Positions 43,695 through 56,281 of a stretch of DNA of 64,000 bases are shown one piece after another; the first letter of the stretch is position 1, and every line of letters starts with the position of its first letter. Below the pieces are notes generated by a model, which saw only the letters and a program-made list of their open reading frames with translations, searched no databases and had not been told where the DNA came from. The stretch lies in assembly GCA_034766995.1 (NCBI GenBank), contig CM068313.1:60929409-60993408 (forward strand), given 5' to 3'. Origin of the DNA: Acanthacorydalis orientalis. Its lineage: Eukaryota > Arthropoda > Insecta > Megaloptera > Corydalidae. The translations under genes were made by a program, and so were the position numbers.

Positions 43695-44576
43695 AATATA
43701 AAAATTAAAACTGCATTAGATATCAGCTGACTATCATTATCTTCAATTTGTCAACCCGTATCCAATATAGCCGCCATTTATTGTGCCATCAAATGCAACG
43801 CATAGTCTTTCTGTCGTTTCATCTAAGACTAATGACAACAGGATAGTTTTTTGGGGGATTCGCGCGCTTCACATTTTGATATATTGAATTCGTCTTTTGT
43901 AAATCTTGAGCGCCTGTTCATTCCATTGCATTATCTACGCACATTTCGAAAATGTGTCTAGCAGGATAAAAATCGATGGATTTGTACTCGTAAGCAGCAA
44001 ATAGAGAATAAAAATGAAAATGTTTTTAATTCGAGAAGAAAAAGTCACACGAACAATAAAATTGTGATTTACTCAGACACAGAGGAATTCCTCATTTCAA
44101 ATTTTACTAGCGTATCAATAGCCCCATCTCCCGACGTTCGTTGACTTGAAAAGTTTTTAATAATCTATTGAAAAGTGGAAATGTGTTTTTTATGATTTTC
44201 GACAAATTAGTTACAGGGCTTTGATTTCTTCCGCTGACGACAAACTGACGACATTTTAATTATTTTTATTAGGTTGGTGCAAAAATAATTGCGATTTTTA
44301 CATGTCGAGTAGAACGACATATATCAGTTGAAAATTATATTTATGAATCGAAATGAAGACCGTTGACCGACACACATGTCTCCCAACGGGAGACAAGCTT
44401 GTCTATTCTTACAGGATAGAATTTTTGAGTAGCGGAATTAACGAATTGATCGAAAGCGCTTTGAGCTGATGGCTGATCTTTAAAAAACTTCTGTCGTAAG
44501 AAATTACTAGACTGTTTAAAAAATAACGGGGTTGTGTGCTAATGTACACATGACAGAAGCGATATTCCAGTATGTT
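43695..44576. other. spacer between direct repeats with an Hsmar1-like mariner end
   Basis: At 44270 TA is followed by TTAGGTTGGTGCAAAA, the characteristic terminus of cecropia-type mariners. The next 250 bp show no readable transposase apart from a weak hairpin GTCTCCC-AAC-GGGAGAC near 44380. The rest is unassigned. Confidence 0.5.
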
Positions 44577-45259
44577 TATATAAATAGAAATAGAAAAATA
44601 TGGATAATAGATGTATTTCGCTCTTTTCATAATAAATAAAACGCGTTTTTTTTCTATTTGATGACTTGAAAATTGAAACGAGTTGAAATGAAATTATTTA
44701 CGTTAATTATTTAGTATTTTTAATGTGGAACGTGCCTGGGTGTACCAAATGAAAAATTAATCGTTTAACATTTTTCATCTTGAACAAAAATTTATTTTTC
44801 AATAAATTTCGTCGGTTTCAAAGTAAAAAGAAAGTTTTTTTTTTTAAAAAAACTGAACATGAGAATAAATTTTACAAATTATATAATGTACACTTGTTAG
44901 AAAATGAAGGGAAAAGTAATAATTATTTTTTTAGATTTAACATAAATGTATATTAAACATTGAGTAATAATTCATTAATGAGAGTTTGTTGATTTAAATA
45001 AAAAATGTGAAAAAGGTAGTCACAGGCGCCTCCATGGTGATTTGATTTATTATTTGTTCATCAATTTTACTTGATTTGGATTCTGGAAGCTACACAACAT
45101 CACAATAGCTCCTCGTTTACTGCCTTTGACGGGCATGCTTCGCTGTTGTGTTTTACCACAACTAATTCATCGGAACTTTGTCCGGATATCTTCAGTTTTG
45201 TATTTAGTCGCACGTTAAAGAGTGACTTATTGTTGGCTCACTCAGGTACCAATTCCCAG
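44577..45259. repeat. ~700-bp direct repeat, right copy
   Basis: See 42970-43694. About 1.6 kb lies between repeat starts. Confidence 0.85.
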
Positions 45260-45992
45260 GAGGCATCAGACTACCCGCTTAGCAAACACTTCAGAATTGT
45301 ATATATACTGAGCATTACTTGAAACGTAGTACATGTGTGAGGAATAGATATTTATAAAACACTACATGACACAGTTTAACACTAATGAATTTCACATCCA
45401 CAAACGAATTCTTTTTCCTCAACAATCAACACAAAAATGTTCAATAAATAATTCTCATTTTTGAATATTACTTATGGGCATTTCGATTATGACGACATCA
45501 TCTCCAAATATTCCAAGATGATGAACATATAATATTTAACATAAGATTTTTAAATATCACTAAATTCAAAGTAATATCTTGTTGTTCCAGCTACTGTTTG
45601 ATATTTTTATAAAGTAGTTTTTTTGTTAAAACAATGTTCATATATGAAATTAAATTCGGTTTTCTCTCTTTAAAATCGTTTGTTGTGTAAAATTGATATA
45701 ATCGTAGTATCGTAAATTACCTTAAGGAATCAGGTATTTTCATTTCTCTTTCTCGTTTATAATATTTTACAATAACAGAAAATTTTTGACTTATTTAATC
45801 TTTCTCATTTAATTAGTTTTGTAACTGCAATTTTCATGTTAAATCATAAAATATCATAATTTTTAATGGCATTTGATCCGAAAGTATTCAGACATTCGCA
45901 TTGAAACATTTATTTGTGTGTTTAATAATTGAACGGACACATGACGATTATTTTTTACATCTTGTTAAATATGATTATTTAGACATTATTTT

Positions 45993-46065
<73 letters not shown>

Positions 46066-46361
46066 AAATATACGCAGAGCTGTGTGAAAACAAAATATTT
46101 ATTCGATTGTCTTTTTGTGCAGAGTTTCATTTGAAATAATTAATTGAATGTGAACACCCTAGTGAAAAAACGTATGACGATTGCTGACAATGAATCTGTA
46201 CAACCACACTTCAATCAAACACACGTCACACTATATTTTACGAATTACATACATATCTTTTTGTTGAACACTATTTTACGTTATACAGTCATCTAACAGA
46301 AATACAACGAGCGTATTGCCTAGCGGCAAATTCAAATTGTATCTCTAACATATATATATAC

Positions 46362-46418
<57 letters not shown>

Positions 46419-46644
46419 CATACTATTTAATACAAATAAATATATGCATACAATTGTTATTTACAAAAAATTAACAACAGAGCAACTAACGTGGTTACTT
46501 TTTCATAGCATATTAATTATTTTAATTAATTTACTTAATAGTGTTTAGTTGTACGATATTTCTTGCGAGTTATTTTAAATGTTTGAAAAAAGATCAGAGA
46601 CAACATCTAAAATTATTCTTTATTTGCAAATTCGCCTTCAACCC
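45260..46644. other. unassigned AT-rich sequence with two TA tracts
   Basis: No gene recognised. TA tracts lie at 45996-46062 and 46350-46426. Confidence 0.5.
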
Positions 46645-46648
46645 TTAA

Positions 46649-47507
46649 GCGTTTAGGTCGAGTATGCTCGTCATGAAAAAATCGTTTTTGCTATTTATTG
46701 TAAAATTTCGGTAAAAAAATGTATGTATTTGTAATTTTAGCACATTTTAGAATGTTTCTAAGCAGGTTTCTCTTCGTTTCGTGAATCTTTCGTCTGCTAT
46801 CTAGAAAAGTATTAGAGGGTGTAATAGAAAAACTTATGAAGTGAATAATGTTTTTATTTAGCCTCCCAGATGAGTTTTACTGGTAGTGATGAAAATATAT
46901 CTTTACATCGAAGAAAACAGAAAAGAACAATAACATCTGTGACGTCTTGTGATGAAAAAAGTGATGAGGTTGAAGAAGATAATGAAGATGCGGTTTTACA
47001 TCCAAGGACACAGAGAAGAATATCAGTAATTTCAACGTCTTCTGATTAAAGTAGTGATGAGGATGAAGAAGGTAACGAACCCGATAAAGAAAATAAATAT
47101 TAAAATGTGCAATGGAAAATTAGAGATGGTGAGCGAGCACAATTTAAATTTACTACTAATTATGGCTCAAATTTCACTATTTCCCCCATTCATCAAGAAC
47201 CAAATATGTGTTCTTTATGGGTTTTTTTTTACATTATGACTTACTGAACATAACAGTGGAGCAAACTAGTTTACATGCTGAGCAATGTTTAGAAAGTCGC
47301 CTGAATTTTAAACAACATTCAAGATTAAAAAAATCGATGCCAACGAACAGTAATGAAATGTGATTTGTGAATTACATACGAATAAAATTAAAAAAATTTC
47401 GAGGAAACAATCGAAAAAAATTATCATTTTATTATAATTTCAGGCAATCTTACAGCAAGTCTACTAGTGTGTTTTCGTCGAGTATACTCGTCGTCGCCTA
47501 GAAATAA
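46649..47507 (+). mobile_element. piggyBac-like relic, internally deleted
   Basis: Flanked by TTAA (46645-46648 and 47508-47511). Just inside each end is a near-palindrome, GTCGAGTATGCTCGTC at about 46657 and CGTCGAGTATACTCGTCG at about 47476. At 859 bp it is about half the length of a coding piggyBac. Confidence 0.75.
46870..47350 (+). pseudogene. piggyBac-like transposase N-terminal relic
   Basis: Met at 46870 begins an acidic/basic N-terminus (KSDEVEEDNEDAVLHPRT then a stop, SSDEDEEGNEPDKENKY). Next come WKIRDGERAQFKFTTNYGSN and a FF-like segment, then a frameshifted region resembling the conserved start of piggyBac transposases (TVEQTSLHAEQCLESRLNFK order). The three catalytic Asp regions are absent. 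Confidence 0.65.
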
Positions 47508-47511
47508 TTAA

Positions 47512-47819
47512 GTACGCCAGGGCACATTTTCAAATTGAGACGAAAAGCTTGAATTTAATCAGAATAAAATTATGTTTTTCACTATAACATGTCTTCTTTC
47601 TATTATCATACATGTAATTTATAGCAATGCCCCCTTCCTTATTAAATTATAGAATGTCTTATTTATATTTCTGAACCTGTAATTGGCAACAATCCTCCCT
47701 TCCGTACATTTACATAAAAACACTGAAGTTTCACTTCTGTTCTGTGTACACGAGCACACGAACGTTCTTTCTACTGTTGTTTCGTGCTTTTGAACGAGCT
47801 TCAGGACTAGTCTCTACAG
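47512..47819. other. unassigned sequence
   Basis: No frame or repeat recognised. Confidence 0.4.
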
Positions 47820-48115
47820 TACCCTGCTGGCAATCGGTAGCAAGCTGATCGGAGGATAGCTTTCTATGTCATCACCCTTCTTGCCAGGCTTACAAATAGC
47901 TAGGAATTTGGCATGTTTCAACTTTGATAGGAAGTGGTTCAGGCTTAGTGCCGCATTACAGACGTTGATATGTAATACCAACCCCTTGGTGGGTATTGTC
48001 GAAGGATTCTGTTCTGGAGTCCATCGACTCCGGGAACTTGATGAGCTGTAATGCTGTCTATTATGTTTTTAACTTCCCGGGGAGGAAGAGCAGAGAACTC
48101 GTGTAAGATTCGTGT
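47820..48115 (-). pseudogene. LINE reverse transcriptase fragment
   Basis: Minus-strand pieces read LPPREVKNIIDSITA, VPGVDGLQNRIL, KHAKFLAICKPGKKGDD and ISLLPIAS. These are the entry of a Jockey-type reverse transcriptase up to the finger motif. Three frame changes occur within 300 bp. Confidence 0.75.
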
Positions 48116-48125
48116 AAAATCGAAG

Positions 48126-48522
48126 TATCATTGTAGGTTCACGCCTGGCATCGGTCGCGGACGGATGTATTTTTGTGGAGCTCCGCTGTGAAGTGAAGAG
48201 ACAGAGTGTTTTTGTGCAGTGCCGCGCTATCCAGTGCTATTTTGCTGTGTAGTTGGTATTGTGCAAGTGTTCATCGATTCCGGTGTTAATACTGAGACGC
48301 TTTGCGCTATTTGTTGGCAGTCTTTTCGTGCAGGTGTGTGTTTTTTCTTACTGTTTAAAGTTCGACTGCATCATGGCAGATATGGAGGTGACCGCACCGA
48401 CAATCGATTCAGACCACGATGAGTTCGAGTGGCTGAAGCCGCGTAAGAAGAGAAGACGCGTCAAGACGCCCGAAAGTGCGGCGCCGAACAACAACTTGCT
48501 CTTGAGCGGTGAGAATGCTTGA
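48126..48522 (+). mobile_element. LINE 5' end with ORF1 start, truncated
   Basis: A GC-richer stretch that looks like a LINE 5' UTR followed by an ORF1 start at 48373 (49 codons). The peptide begins MADMEVTAPTIDSDHDEF and then has a basic cluster KPRKKRRRVK, a likely nuclear localisation signal typical of Jockey-like ORF1 N-termini. The frame ends at 48522, where mariner relic sequence begins. Family assignment is inference. Confidence 0.45.
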
Positions 48523-48539
48523 ACCGATACAAAAGAGGT

Positions 48540-49246
48540 AACAAGTGGCGTCGGGTGTTTTTGGAGCTACGTCGCGACGATTTTCTTCGGATTTTGAACA
48601 GAATTATTACCAGAGACGAGACTTGGATCCATCACTATCACATGAGAGCATACAAGAGTCCACACAGTACCTGAAAAAGGGGTCTTTAGGTGTCGCAGTC
48701 AGCGGAAGCAATGTTGACGACTGTGTTTTGTGATGCAGAAGGTATTCTTGTATTCTTAATTGAATACAAAGAAAAGTGTGTCCAGATTAGCCATAGCGAG
48801 CTACGAGTCGAGTATTCGTCAACGTTGACAAGCCATTAAAGAAAAAAGACGTGAAAAATGATCGAAATTGTTCTTCTTTTGCGAGACAATGCTCTGGTAT
48901 ATCGAAGTAAGAGTTCGATGACTGTCGTAACTGAATATGGCTTCCAACAACTCTGCCATATATCATACAACCCAGATCTGGGACCGGACGATTACTTTCT
49001 ATTCCTAAATCTGAACAGAGACTTAAGAAGAATATAAATTCAGGACGGCGAAGAAGTAAAGTCGGCTATTTTAGAGCATTTTTCAAGCAAATCGCAAGAA
49101 TATTTTTTTGAAGGTCTCGAAAAGAACATTGAGCGTTGTAAGAAATTTATTAGTTTTAAGGGAGACTATATTGAAAAATAAAAAAAATTCAAGTCAATCA
49201 TACTTTTCTTTGTCATTTTTTGCGCTTACTTTTGGACCTCCCCTCG
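48540..49246 (+). pseudogene. mariner relic, family 4
   Basis: The fragments read, in order, DFLRILNRIITRDETWIHHY (first catalytic Asp, about 48590-48640), SAEAMLTTVFCDAEGILV, IEIVLLLRDNALVY (second), YNPDLGPDDYFLF (third, 34 residues on) and CKKFISFKGDYIEK (C-terminus). The right end ACCTCCCCTCG lies next to TA (49247-49248). The left end and N-terminal domain are missing. Several stops and shifts. Confidence 0.85.
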
Positions 49247-49924
49247 TATATCTCAATACTAATCGTTTAATGTGTATGATTTTTTAAAAAAAATCTATAC
49301 AGAGATAATTCATTTAAAAAAAAATCAGAACATTTGTTTTGGTTTGATTAGATCTGTTTAGAATGATAGGAAGTAATATAAAAATTTGAAATTAAATTCA
49401 CTCTAATGATGCAGGTCTAAGTGAAAAACAAAAAACATTATATTTCATAAAAAACTGAATCGGTTTATTATTCTTTAATGTATTTTAAAAATAATGCGAA
49501 TCCAAATTACAGGTCAAAATAACTAACAATAAGGTATGTGTTTTGTGATACCTAGTATGAGTATATCGAAGAAACTCACACTAGGTATTACAAAAATATA
49601 AAGATTTAAAATTAAAATCTGACAACAAATTTGTATTTTCAATAAATTAAAAACGAACAGAATATATAAATATATTTATATATTTTTTTCTTGGTACCAT
49701 AAGATGTATTTTAAATTTATTTTCAATACTTCTAGCAGATCCCGTGATTTTGTCTAAATTTTTTTTCAATAATTTTGCACCAAATGTGTATTCTGAATGA
49801 AATATTCTTATATTGCTGGTACGGAATTGAAAACCAGATTATTTCTAGAATAAGTCTCTATTTATTATATAATATTTATAAATTAGACTTTAAATATTAG
49901 TCAGAAAATTAATGTTACATAATA

Positions 49925-49973
<49 letters not shown>

Positions 49974-50058
49974 ATATTGTGTTGGCCAATAAGTAGTGTT
50001 GGATTTTTTCTTCAGAGATAATTTCTGCTGTTTTTGAAGTAAAAGACAATTCATAATC
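49247..50058. other. AT-rich spacer with hairpin, TA tract and mariner-like end
   Basis: Contains the hairpin at 49541-49595, a TA tract at 49929-49978, and TGTTGGCCAATAAGTAG at about 49980. The last resembles a mariner inverted repeat but has no transposase attached. No gene. Confidence 0.5.
49541..49595. repeat. 22-bp inverted repeat, 11-nt loop
   Basis: Arms 49541-49562 and 49574-49595 pair over 20 of 22 bases (core ACCTAGTATGAGT with ACTCACACTAGGT). It could be a small inverted-repeat element or a transcript hairpin. Confidence 0.8.
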
Positions 50059-50060
50059 TA

Positions 50061-50972
50061 CGAGGTCAGACAATTAAGTAATGCGACCGATTTTTTTTCT
50101 CGGCCTGTGGTAACACTGCGAACCTGTAACTCCGCCACCGTAATAGCAGATCCCTACTCTCTCGATTGAGACCTTGACCACCCTCGTACGATCATTTCTT
50201 CGCCAGCTGTTTAGTGTTTTGTAACAACGCGCGAGTAGTGCATGTCACGAAAATGGAACAGAGAAATTTAGAGCAACGAGGTTGAAAGTGATCCTACTCT
50301 TCTCGATAGAGTTATTACTGGTGATGAAAGTTGGTTCTTTCAATATGAACCCGAAACTAAACGATAAAGCCAACAGTAGCTGTCCCCTGGAGCACCAAGG
50401 CCAAAGAAGGCGAGAATGAGCAAGTCCAAAGTGAAAATCATGTTGATTTGCTTCTTCGACAGCAAAGGGGTGGTTCACAAAGAGTTCGTACCACCTGGAC
50501 AAACCGTAAGTCAAGTATTCTACCGCAATGTGCTCGAAAAATTACGAAAAAGGGTGCTCAGGGTGCGTCCAGAGATCGCGAAGACTTGGGTTCTGCATCA
50601 CGACAATGCTCCCTGTCACAGTGCGTTCAGTGTCTCTCAGTTTTTGGCGTCTAAACGCATCGCAACGTTACCACAACCGCCCTATTCACCGGACATGTCA
50701 CCCTGCGACTTTTTCCTATTCCCCCATATGAAAAAAGTCGTCAAAGGTCGACATTTTGACTCCGTTGAAGATATCCAAGAATCTGTGACGAGGGTACTCG
50801 GAGAGGTCCCACAAGAAGTGTTCCAGAATTGTTACGAAAACTGGAAAACTCGCTGGAATAAGTGTATAGATGCGGGAGGGGACTACTTTGAAGGGGATCG
50901 CAGCGATGTACCTTAATTTTTAAATATACTCGATTTTTGAATTTTGTCGCATTACTTATTTGTCCGACTTCG
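50061..50972 (+). mobile_element. internally deleted mariner, family 2, copy C
   Basis: 912 bp, CGAGGTCAGACAATTAAGTA at the left and TACTTATTTGTCCGACTTCG at the right, with flanking TA (50059-50060 and 50973-50974). Structure matches copy A, including the missing N-terminal transposase region. Confidence 0.95.
50416..50916 (+). pseudogene. mariner family 2 transposase C-terminal part
   Basis: A 166-aa open frame with the second and third catalytic Asp, as in copies A and B. Upstream, GDESWFFQYEPETKR is in frame but followed by TAA (50365) and TAG. The ATG at 50253 starts EQRNLEQR, the true N-terminus, before the deletion. Confidence 0.9.
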
Positions 50973-51009
50973 TATAAAGCGCATGTACAGTCTAAAAGCT
51001 GAGTGTGTG

Positions 51010-51960
51010 AGGTGAAGTCGACGCTAATTCTGTTTGTGAATGGACCATTGTCTTCACCGTGCAGATCTGAAGAGCTGACTATCTCTTCTAGTGATGAAAA
51101 TGATTTAGCACCAGTTTGAAAACGTTGCCGAATATTGTCAGATCGCAACAATAATTCTAATAAAAAAAATGTAAAAAGAATTGTCACTTTTTAATAAAAT
51201 CAAATGAATCGAGTCCTAAAACGAACTTATTTTAAGTTTTATATTAACTTCTTTCAGATTTTCGAAGGAACTTTTTAAGCATTCTTATTTTCCCGAATTT
51301 TCATTAAATTTTTTATACGATTTTCGGTTTATTTTGACTCATCGCTTTGGTTTTATGCGATTTTAGAAAATTGCGGAACGTGTCCTTAATTTTTCAACGT
51401 AAGTTATGTCTTTTTTGTGCATTTTTTTATCATATGCGGTTTTCTATGCATCGTACCGACCACAAAAAGAGACTTGGCTGTGCAACATTACAAGATACAT
51501 TATTAAAAGACGACTTACCCTTGTATACACGTACAGTTGAAATTCTCCAATGAAGATAACCCACAAATTAAGAACCGTTTAATCGATTAATCTCGTATTC
51601 GTGTTCGTAAAAGTTACACAGAAATATAATCGGATTCACGGCACAGTTTATATGAAATACAAATAACAAACAATTGTTAGTAATTCACTCGACGTCAATG
51701 ATCACTCCGAATGAGCTCTTTTAAGCGCGTACTGTTGAAATTTCTAAGAAATAATCTATTTAACTTGTATTCGTGTTCGAAAAACTTACACAGAAAGATA
51801 ATCGCAATAACAATACAGTTCTCGTACACACAAATAAGAAAGAAATCACTGAACCTGAAATTAAACGTTGAATGAGACTTCTTAAATAAGTAAAAATCTA
51901 CAGATATGTTCGAAAACGATCAAGAAATTCAAATATGACTAAAAACAAATAACATAATTA
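51010..51960 (+). repeat. low-copy dispersed repeat, copy B
   Basis: Paralogue of 90-1390 without the LINE insertion. Begins directly after mariner copy C. Confidence 0.7.
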
Positions 51961-52238
51961 TCACAGTCGGCTAGCAAAACTGTATACAATTCAATAAAAT
52001 ACACAAAGATGAAAAATAGAGAGCAGTGTTTCAACAGAACAGAAAGAAAAACAGCCGAGAGAACTATTCGTTGCTAGAATACAAAAGAATATAAAAGTTA
52101 AACACGACTTTAAATCAACACTATTTCATTGCATCATTGTCTAACATTCAAGAGTATTTAATTTATATAGAACAGGATATATGTTTTCAATATAAAGTGC
52201 ACTTTCAAATTACAATTATTTAATAAACAGATTTCGTA

Positions 52239-52328
<90 letters not shown>

Positions 52329-52640
52329 CAAATAGAAAAATATTAATTTTATGATTACATGATTACTTTTTCAAATCGATAAACAATGTTGTAAAACCGA
52401 CTTGAACCTTTCTGATTATTCCATTCCATTCCATTTCCGTTCCACTGTGTGTACCAACACCCGATGTAACAATTTATATCAATAAAATACTTTTTGATTT
52501 TGATTTTAATTCTGGTATTTCACTAACGATACAGACCACTTAAGGTACAATAAATATTTCTATTAATTTTAATCTGTCTTTAAATAGAAACTTGTCATTT
52601 TTTTCAATAAAATATTTTCAACTCGACCCCCTCCAAGATT
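51961..52640 (+). other. AT-rich sequence with TA tract and a LINE-like 3' tail
   Basis: TA tract at 52245-52327. At 52380-52510 a non-coding stretch ends ATCAATAAAATACTTTTTGA then repeats TTTTGAT, like the tail of the LINE 3' end at 276-548. No gene. Confidence 0.5.
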
Positions 52641-52667
52641 AAATCGTGTGTGCACCACTGTATGCAC

Positions 52668-52688
52668 ATACACACACACATACATACA

Positions 52689-52780
<92 letters not shown>
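52668..52780. repeat. compound (CA)n(CATA)n(TA)n microsatellite
   Basis: Continuous change from CACA to CATA to TATA units on the plus strand. Confidence 0.95.
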
Positions 52781-52782
<2 letters not shown>

Positions 52783-53436
52783 TAGATAGATACACATAAG
52801 TTAAAGAAAAATACAAACGGGATCTAATTACAAAGCTAATTTATTTAAAAAAGTATATGTTGACAAATAAAGATTTTAGGAAAATCATGCTCCATATTTA
52901 AACATATTTACTTGACTCTTGCATACATAGTATATTTTTAATTCCTAGTTTAAAAGATCGTTGATTAATAAAATACAGACATTTTATCAGCTGATTTAAT
53001 TTCCTTTTGATAGCATTAATATAATAAAGTTTAAGATTATGTATCTATGTGTGGTATACGGCATACAAACTAATTGTCATAGCTGTCTAAGCAAACAAAT
53101 ATCATAGGAAAAATAGATTGTTCTAGAACAATCTGCTCGATATAGAAAGATGCTTAGATAGTTATCGTCAGCATTTGTTCAAACAACAACAACAAACTAA
53201 GAGCGCATAAAATTAGTCGATTGTGTTTGATAACAAAACTATATTCATAGGCACACAATTAATCTATTGTATTTGTATTTGTATTTGACAACAAATAAAA
53301 AGATTAAATGTAATACAAAACTTTTGGACAAAGTATAAATGTATCCTGGTGCCAGCGGCTGAAAAATCAATTAAGATCGACCATCGGGCAGCGAAGGGAA
53401 CCTTTCTGGTAACCAGCACCCGAGGGATACGACAAT
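52781..53436. other. unassigned sequence
   Basis: Mostly AT-rich. 53340-53436 is a GC-richer fragment running into a TA tract, a layout like the LINE 3' ends or a SINE, but with no diagnostic motif. Confidence 0.4.
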
Positions 53437-53441
53437 GTATA

Positions 53442-53515
<74 letters not shown>

Positions 53516-53528
53516 CATATATATATAC

Positions 53529-53590
<62 letters not shown>

Positions 53591-53612
53591 ATGTATATAT
53601 GTATGTATATAC
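53437..53612. repeat. interrupted (TA)n tract
   Basis: TA with regular CATA interruptions. Frames through it are artefacts. Confidence 0.95.
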
Positions 53613-54215
<603 letters not shown>

Positions 54216-54600
54216 AGCAGCAGCGACTGTTGGTGTTGCGATTTTGGGCCCCGCTGTGAGCGTCGGAATGGTGGTGGCAATTTTGGCCGACATATTCCGT
54301 AAAGTGACAGGACACAAGTCACCACGTACATGACAGGCATGCCGGGAATCAGTCGACTAGGTTAAGTGTTAGTTAAGTTAGTAGATATGTTAATTAGTTC
54401 ATAAGAATAAAATATGGTCATGCCGAGCTTTGAAAATTCCCGGGTATAACACACTCTACAAACACAAAAAACACCACGACAAAACACAGCCGATGCACAG
54501 ACTACCGACAAAATTGAATCTACACTTAGGCGAGGCATCGAACACACAACACACGCATTTCATATTTTGTATAATTGTATCATATTCGCATACGAATAAA
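54216..54600 (+). mobile_element. probable LINE 3' end fragment
   Basis: A GC-richer 100 bp, then GGTTAAGTGTTAGTTAAGTTAG (shared in form with 58620-58660), then a decayed stem CCGAG/CCGGG around TTTGAAAATT near 54423-54442, then A/C-rich sequence resembling 18040-18120. No frame. Confidence 0.5.
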
Positions 54601-54830
54601 TTCATCTTTTACTTTTATTTTACTCGGATAAATCAGTACACACTCAACATTAGTCAATGTTAGCATTAGTGACGCTAGTATACTCGTCACAATTAATAGT
54701 AACGCTAGTACATACTTAGACATCAAGTACAAAAGTACTAGTACTACTCTATCAAAAACATGCCCTGGTGTCAGAAGAAAAATCTCGAAATCCCTGTTCG
54801 TATTAACAAACGGGTATCTAATAATATGTG

Positions 54831-54832
<2 letters not shown>

Positions 54833-54906
<74 letters not shown>
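54833..54906. repeat. (TA)n microsatellite
   Basis: About 36 TA units. Confidence 0.95.
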
Positions 54907-54907
<1 letters not shown>

Positions 54908-55139
54908 CCATCAGAGAACAATGCAGCAATGAAAATATTTTGTACACACACACACAGTTTAAATATATTTCTATATTTATTTCTTGAAAATTCGTTTATT
55001 TCTCGAATTTTTCATTTAATATTTTAAGACTACGGTAAACTGCGGATAACTAGTACAATTGAGTTTTTATGCGTATCTTTTTAGTGCGATTTTGAAGTTA
55101 TGCGCTGCATATTTCATGCAAATTATATGAATCATAATG

Positions 55140-55290
55140 CTCTCGATTTTAAATTTCTATTAATTGCTGACAATGCTTGGTCACCCGAATTTAGAACATC
55201 CCAATGTAAAGGTAGTGTTTTTCCCACCCAATATATCAAGCATTATTCAACCATTGGATCAAGGCATAATTGATACTTTTAAATAATTTT
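55140..55290 (+). pseudogene. pogo/Tigger-like transposase fragment
   Basis: After FLLIADNA (about 55150-55177) and a one-base shift, the frame at 55179-55281 reads GHPNLEHPNVKVVFFPPNIS then IIQPLDQGIIDTFK. This is the conserved DNAPGH...PPN(T)TSLIQPLDQG block of pogo-type DDE transposases. Nothing else of the element was found; upstream 54907-55139 is unassigned. Confidence 0.8.
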
Positions 55291-55424
55291 AAAATATAGT
55301 CCAGTGGATCTGACTTTGGAATTTTGAATCAGAATGGATCATCTAATCCTGATTGTTGGATGGTGGAGAAGGTTGTCGAGAGTATAATTACAATTTTGTG
55401 AACTGTCAGACGTTACGCTGTCGC

Positions 55425-55765
55425 GGCCAGCGTAAAAAAGTGTTAAATTCCAGGTTTTAAAATATCTCTCTGCCTGTTGTTGCTACAAAAGAAATTAAAA
55501 ACCCATTTTGTAGAGAATTTAATGCTCTATAACTTTGGTTCTCATACTTTTCTTTGTACGATTAAATTTTTTTTTTATTTATTGTAAAAAAATTAAGTAA
55601 AAAGAGTTTTTTACAACTCTTGCATTTTTTTTCATTTTGTGTTCGTTTGACGTTAAAGATAGCTATTAACAAAGTTGTAGAGTATGAAAAAATCTATGAC
55701 TTCCATATTAAACTGTTTTTTTTTTTGTGCGATAAATATTTATTATTTTGCACTGCTGCAAAATG
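55425..55765 (+). repeat. left terminal inverted repeat
   Basis: Pairs with the reverse complement of 57790-58424, allowing the 57887-58220 insertion. Confidence 0.8.
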
Positions 55766-55779
55766 CTGCATGTACCGTA

Positions 55780-56214
55780 TGCGTGGAACTATAATATTAC
55801 TTCTTGTGGTGTTGTGTCGCCCGTACAAACATTTCAATGAAACTGTCTTCTACACCACCGACACCATTAGCTGTCTCCTCGGTAATGAACATGATTTAGA
55901 AATGATGTCTAAAATTATTAGAACGAATTTTCATTTTTTATCATCCAAACGCAAACATGAAGTTTTCCCATTAGCAGAAGTCAGCAGCAACATTAAAATC
56001 GATCAAAAACCCGCGCCAATCAATCCACTATTGTTGTTTCAAATGATGTGCATTTCTAAAAAGAACGACGATGACATAAAGAAATACATGGAATACGTGT
56101 TTGCTCCAAATCAGTTGTCCTTGTTTACTGAGGAAAGAATGCGGAAAGGCTCTAAATCAACCTCATACAAGTGTTTCTTGATATTATCAAATGACACTCC
56201 GTTCAGGTAGAACC

Positions 56215-56281
<67 letters not shown>

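Noticed and set aside
44360..44410. GTCTCCC-AAC-GGGAGAC hairpin as a regulatory site or terminator
   Set aside because: Only 7 bp, near a mariner end remnant, with no gene nearby.
55620..56210. 196-codon frame as a novel host gene
   Set aside because: Its start lies in the transposon's left inverted repeat, and its C-terminal half aligns in order with the rest of the transposon protein.
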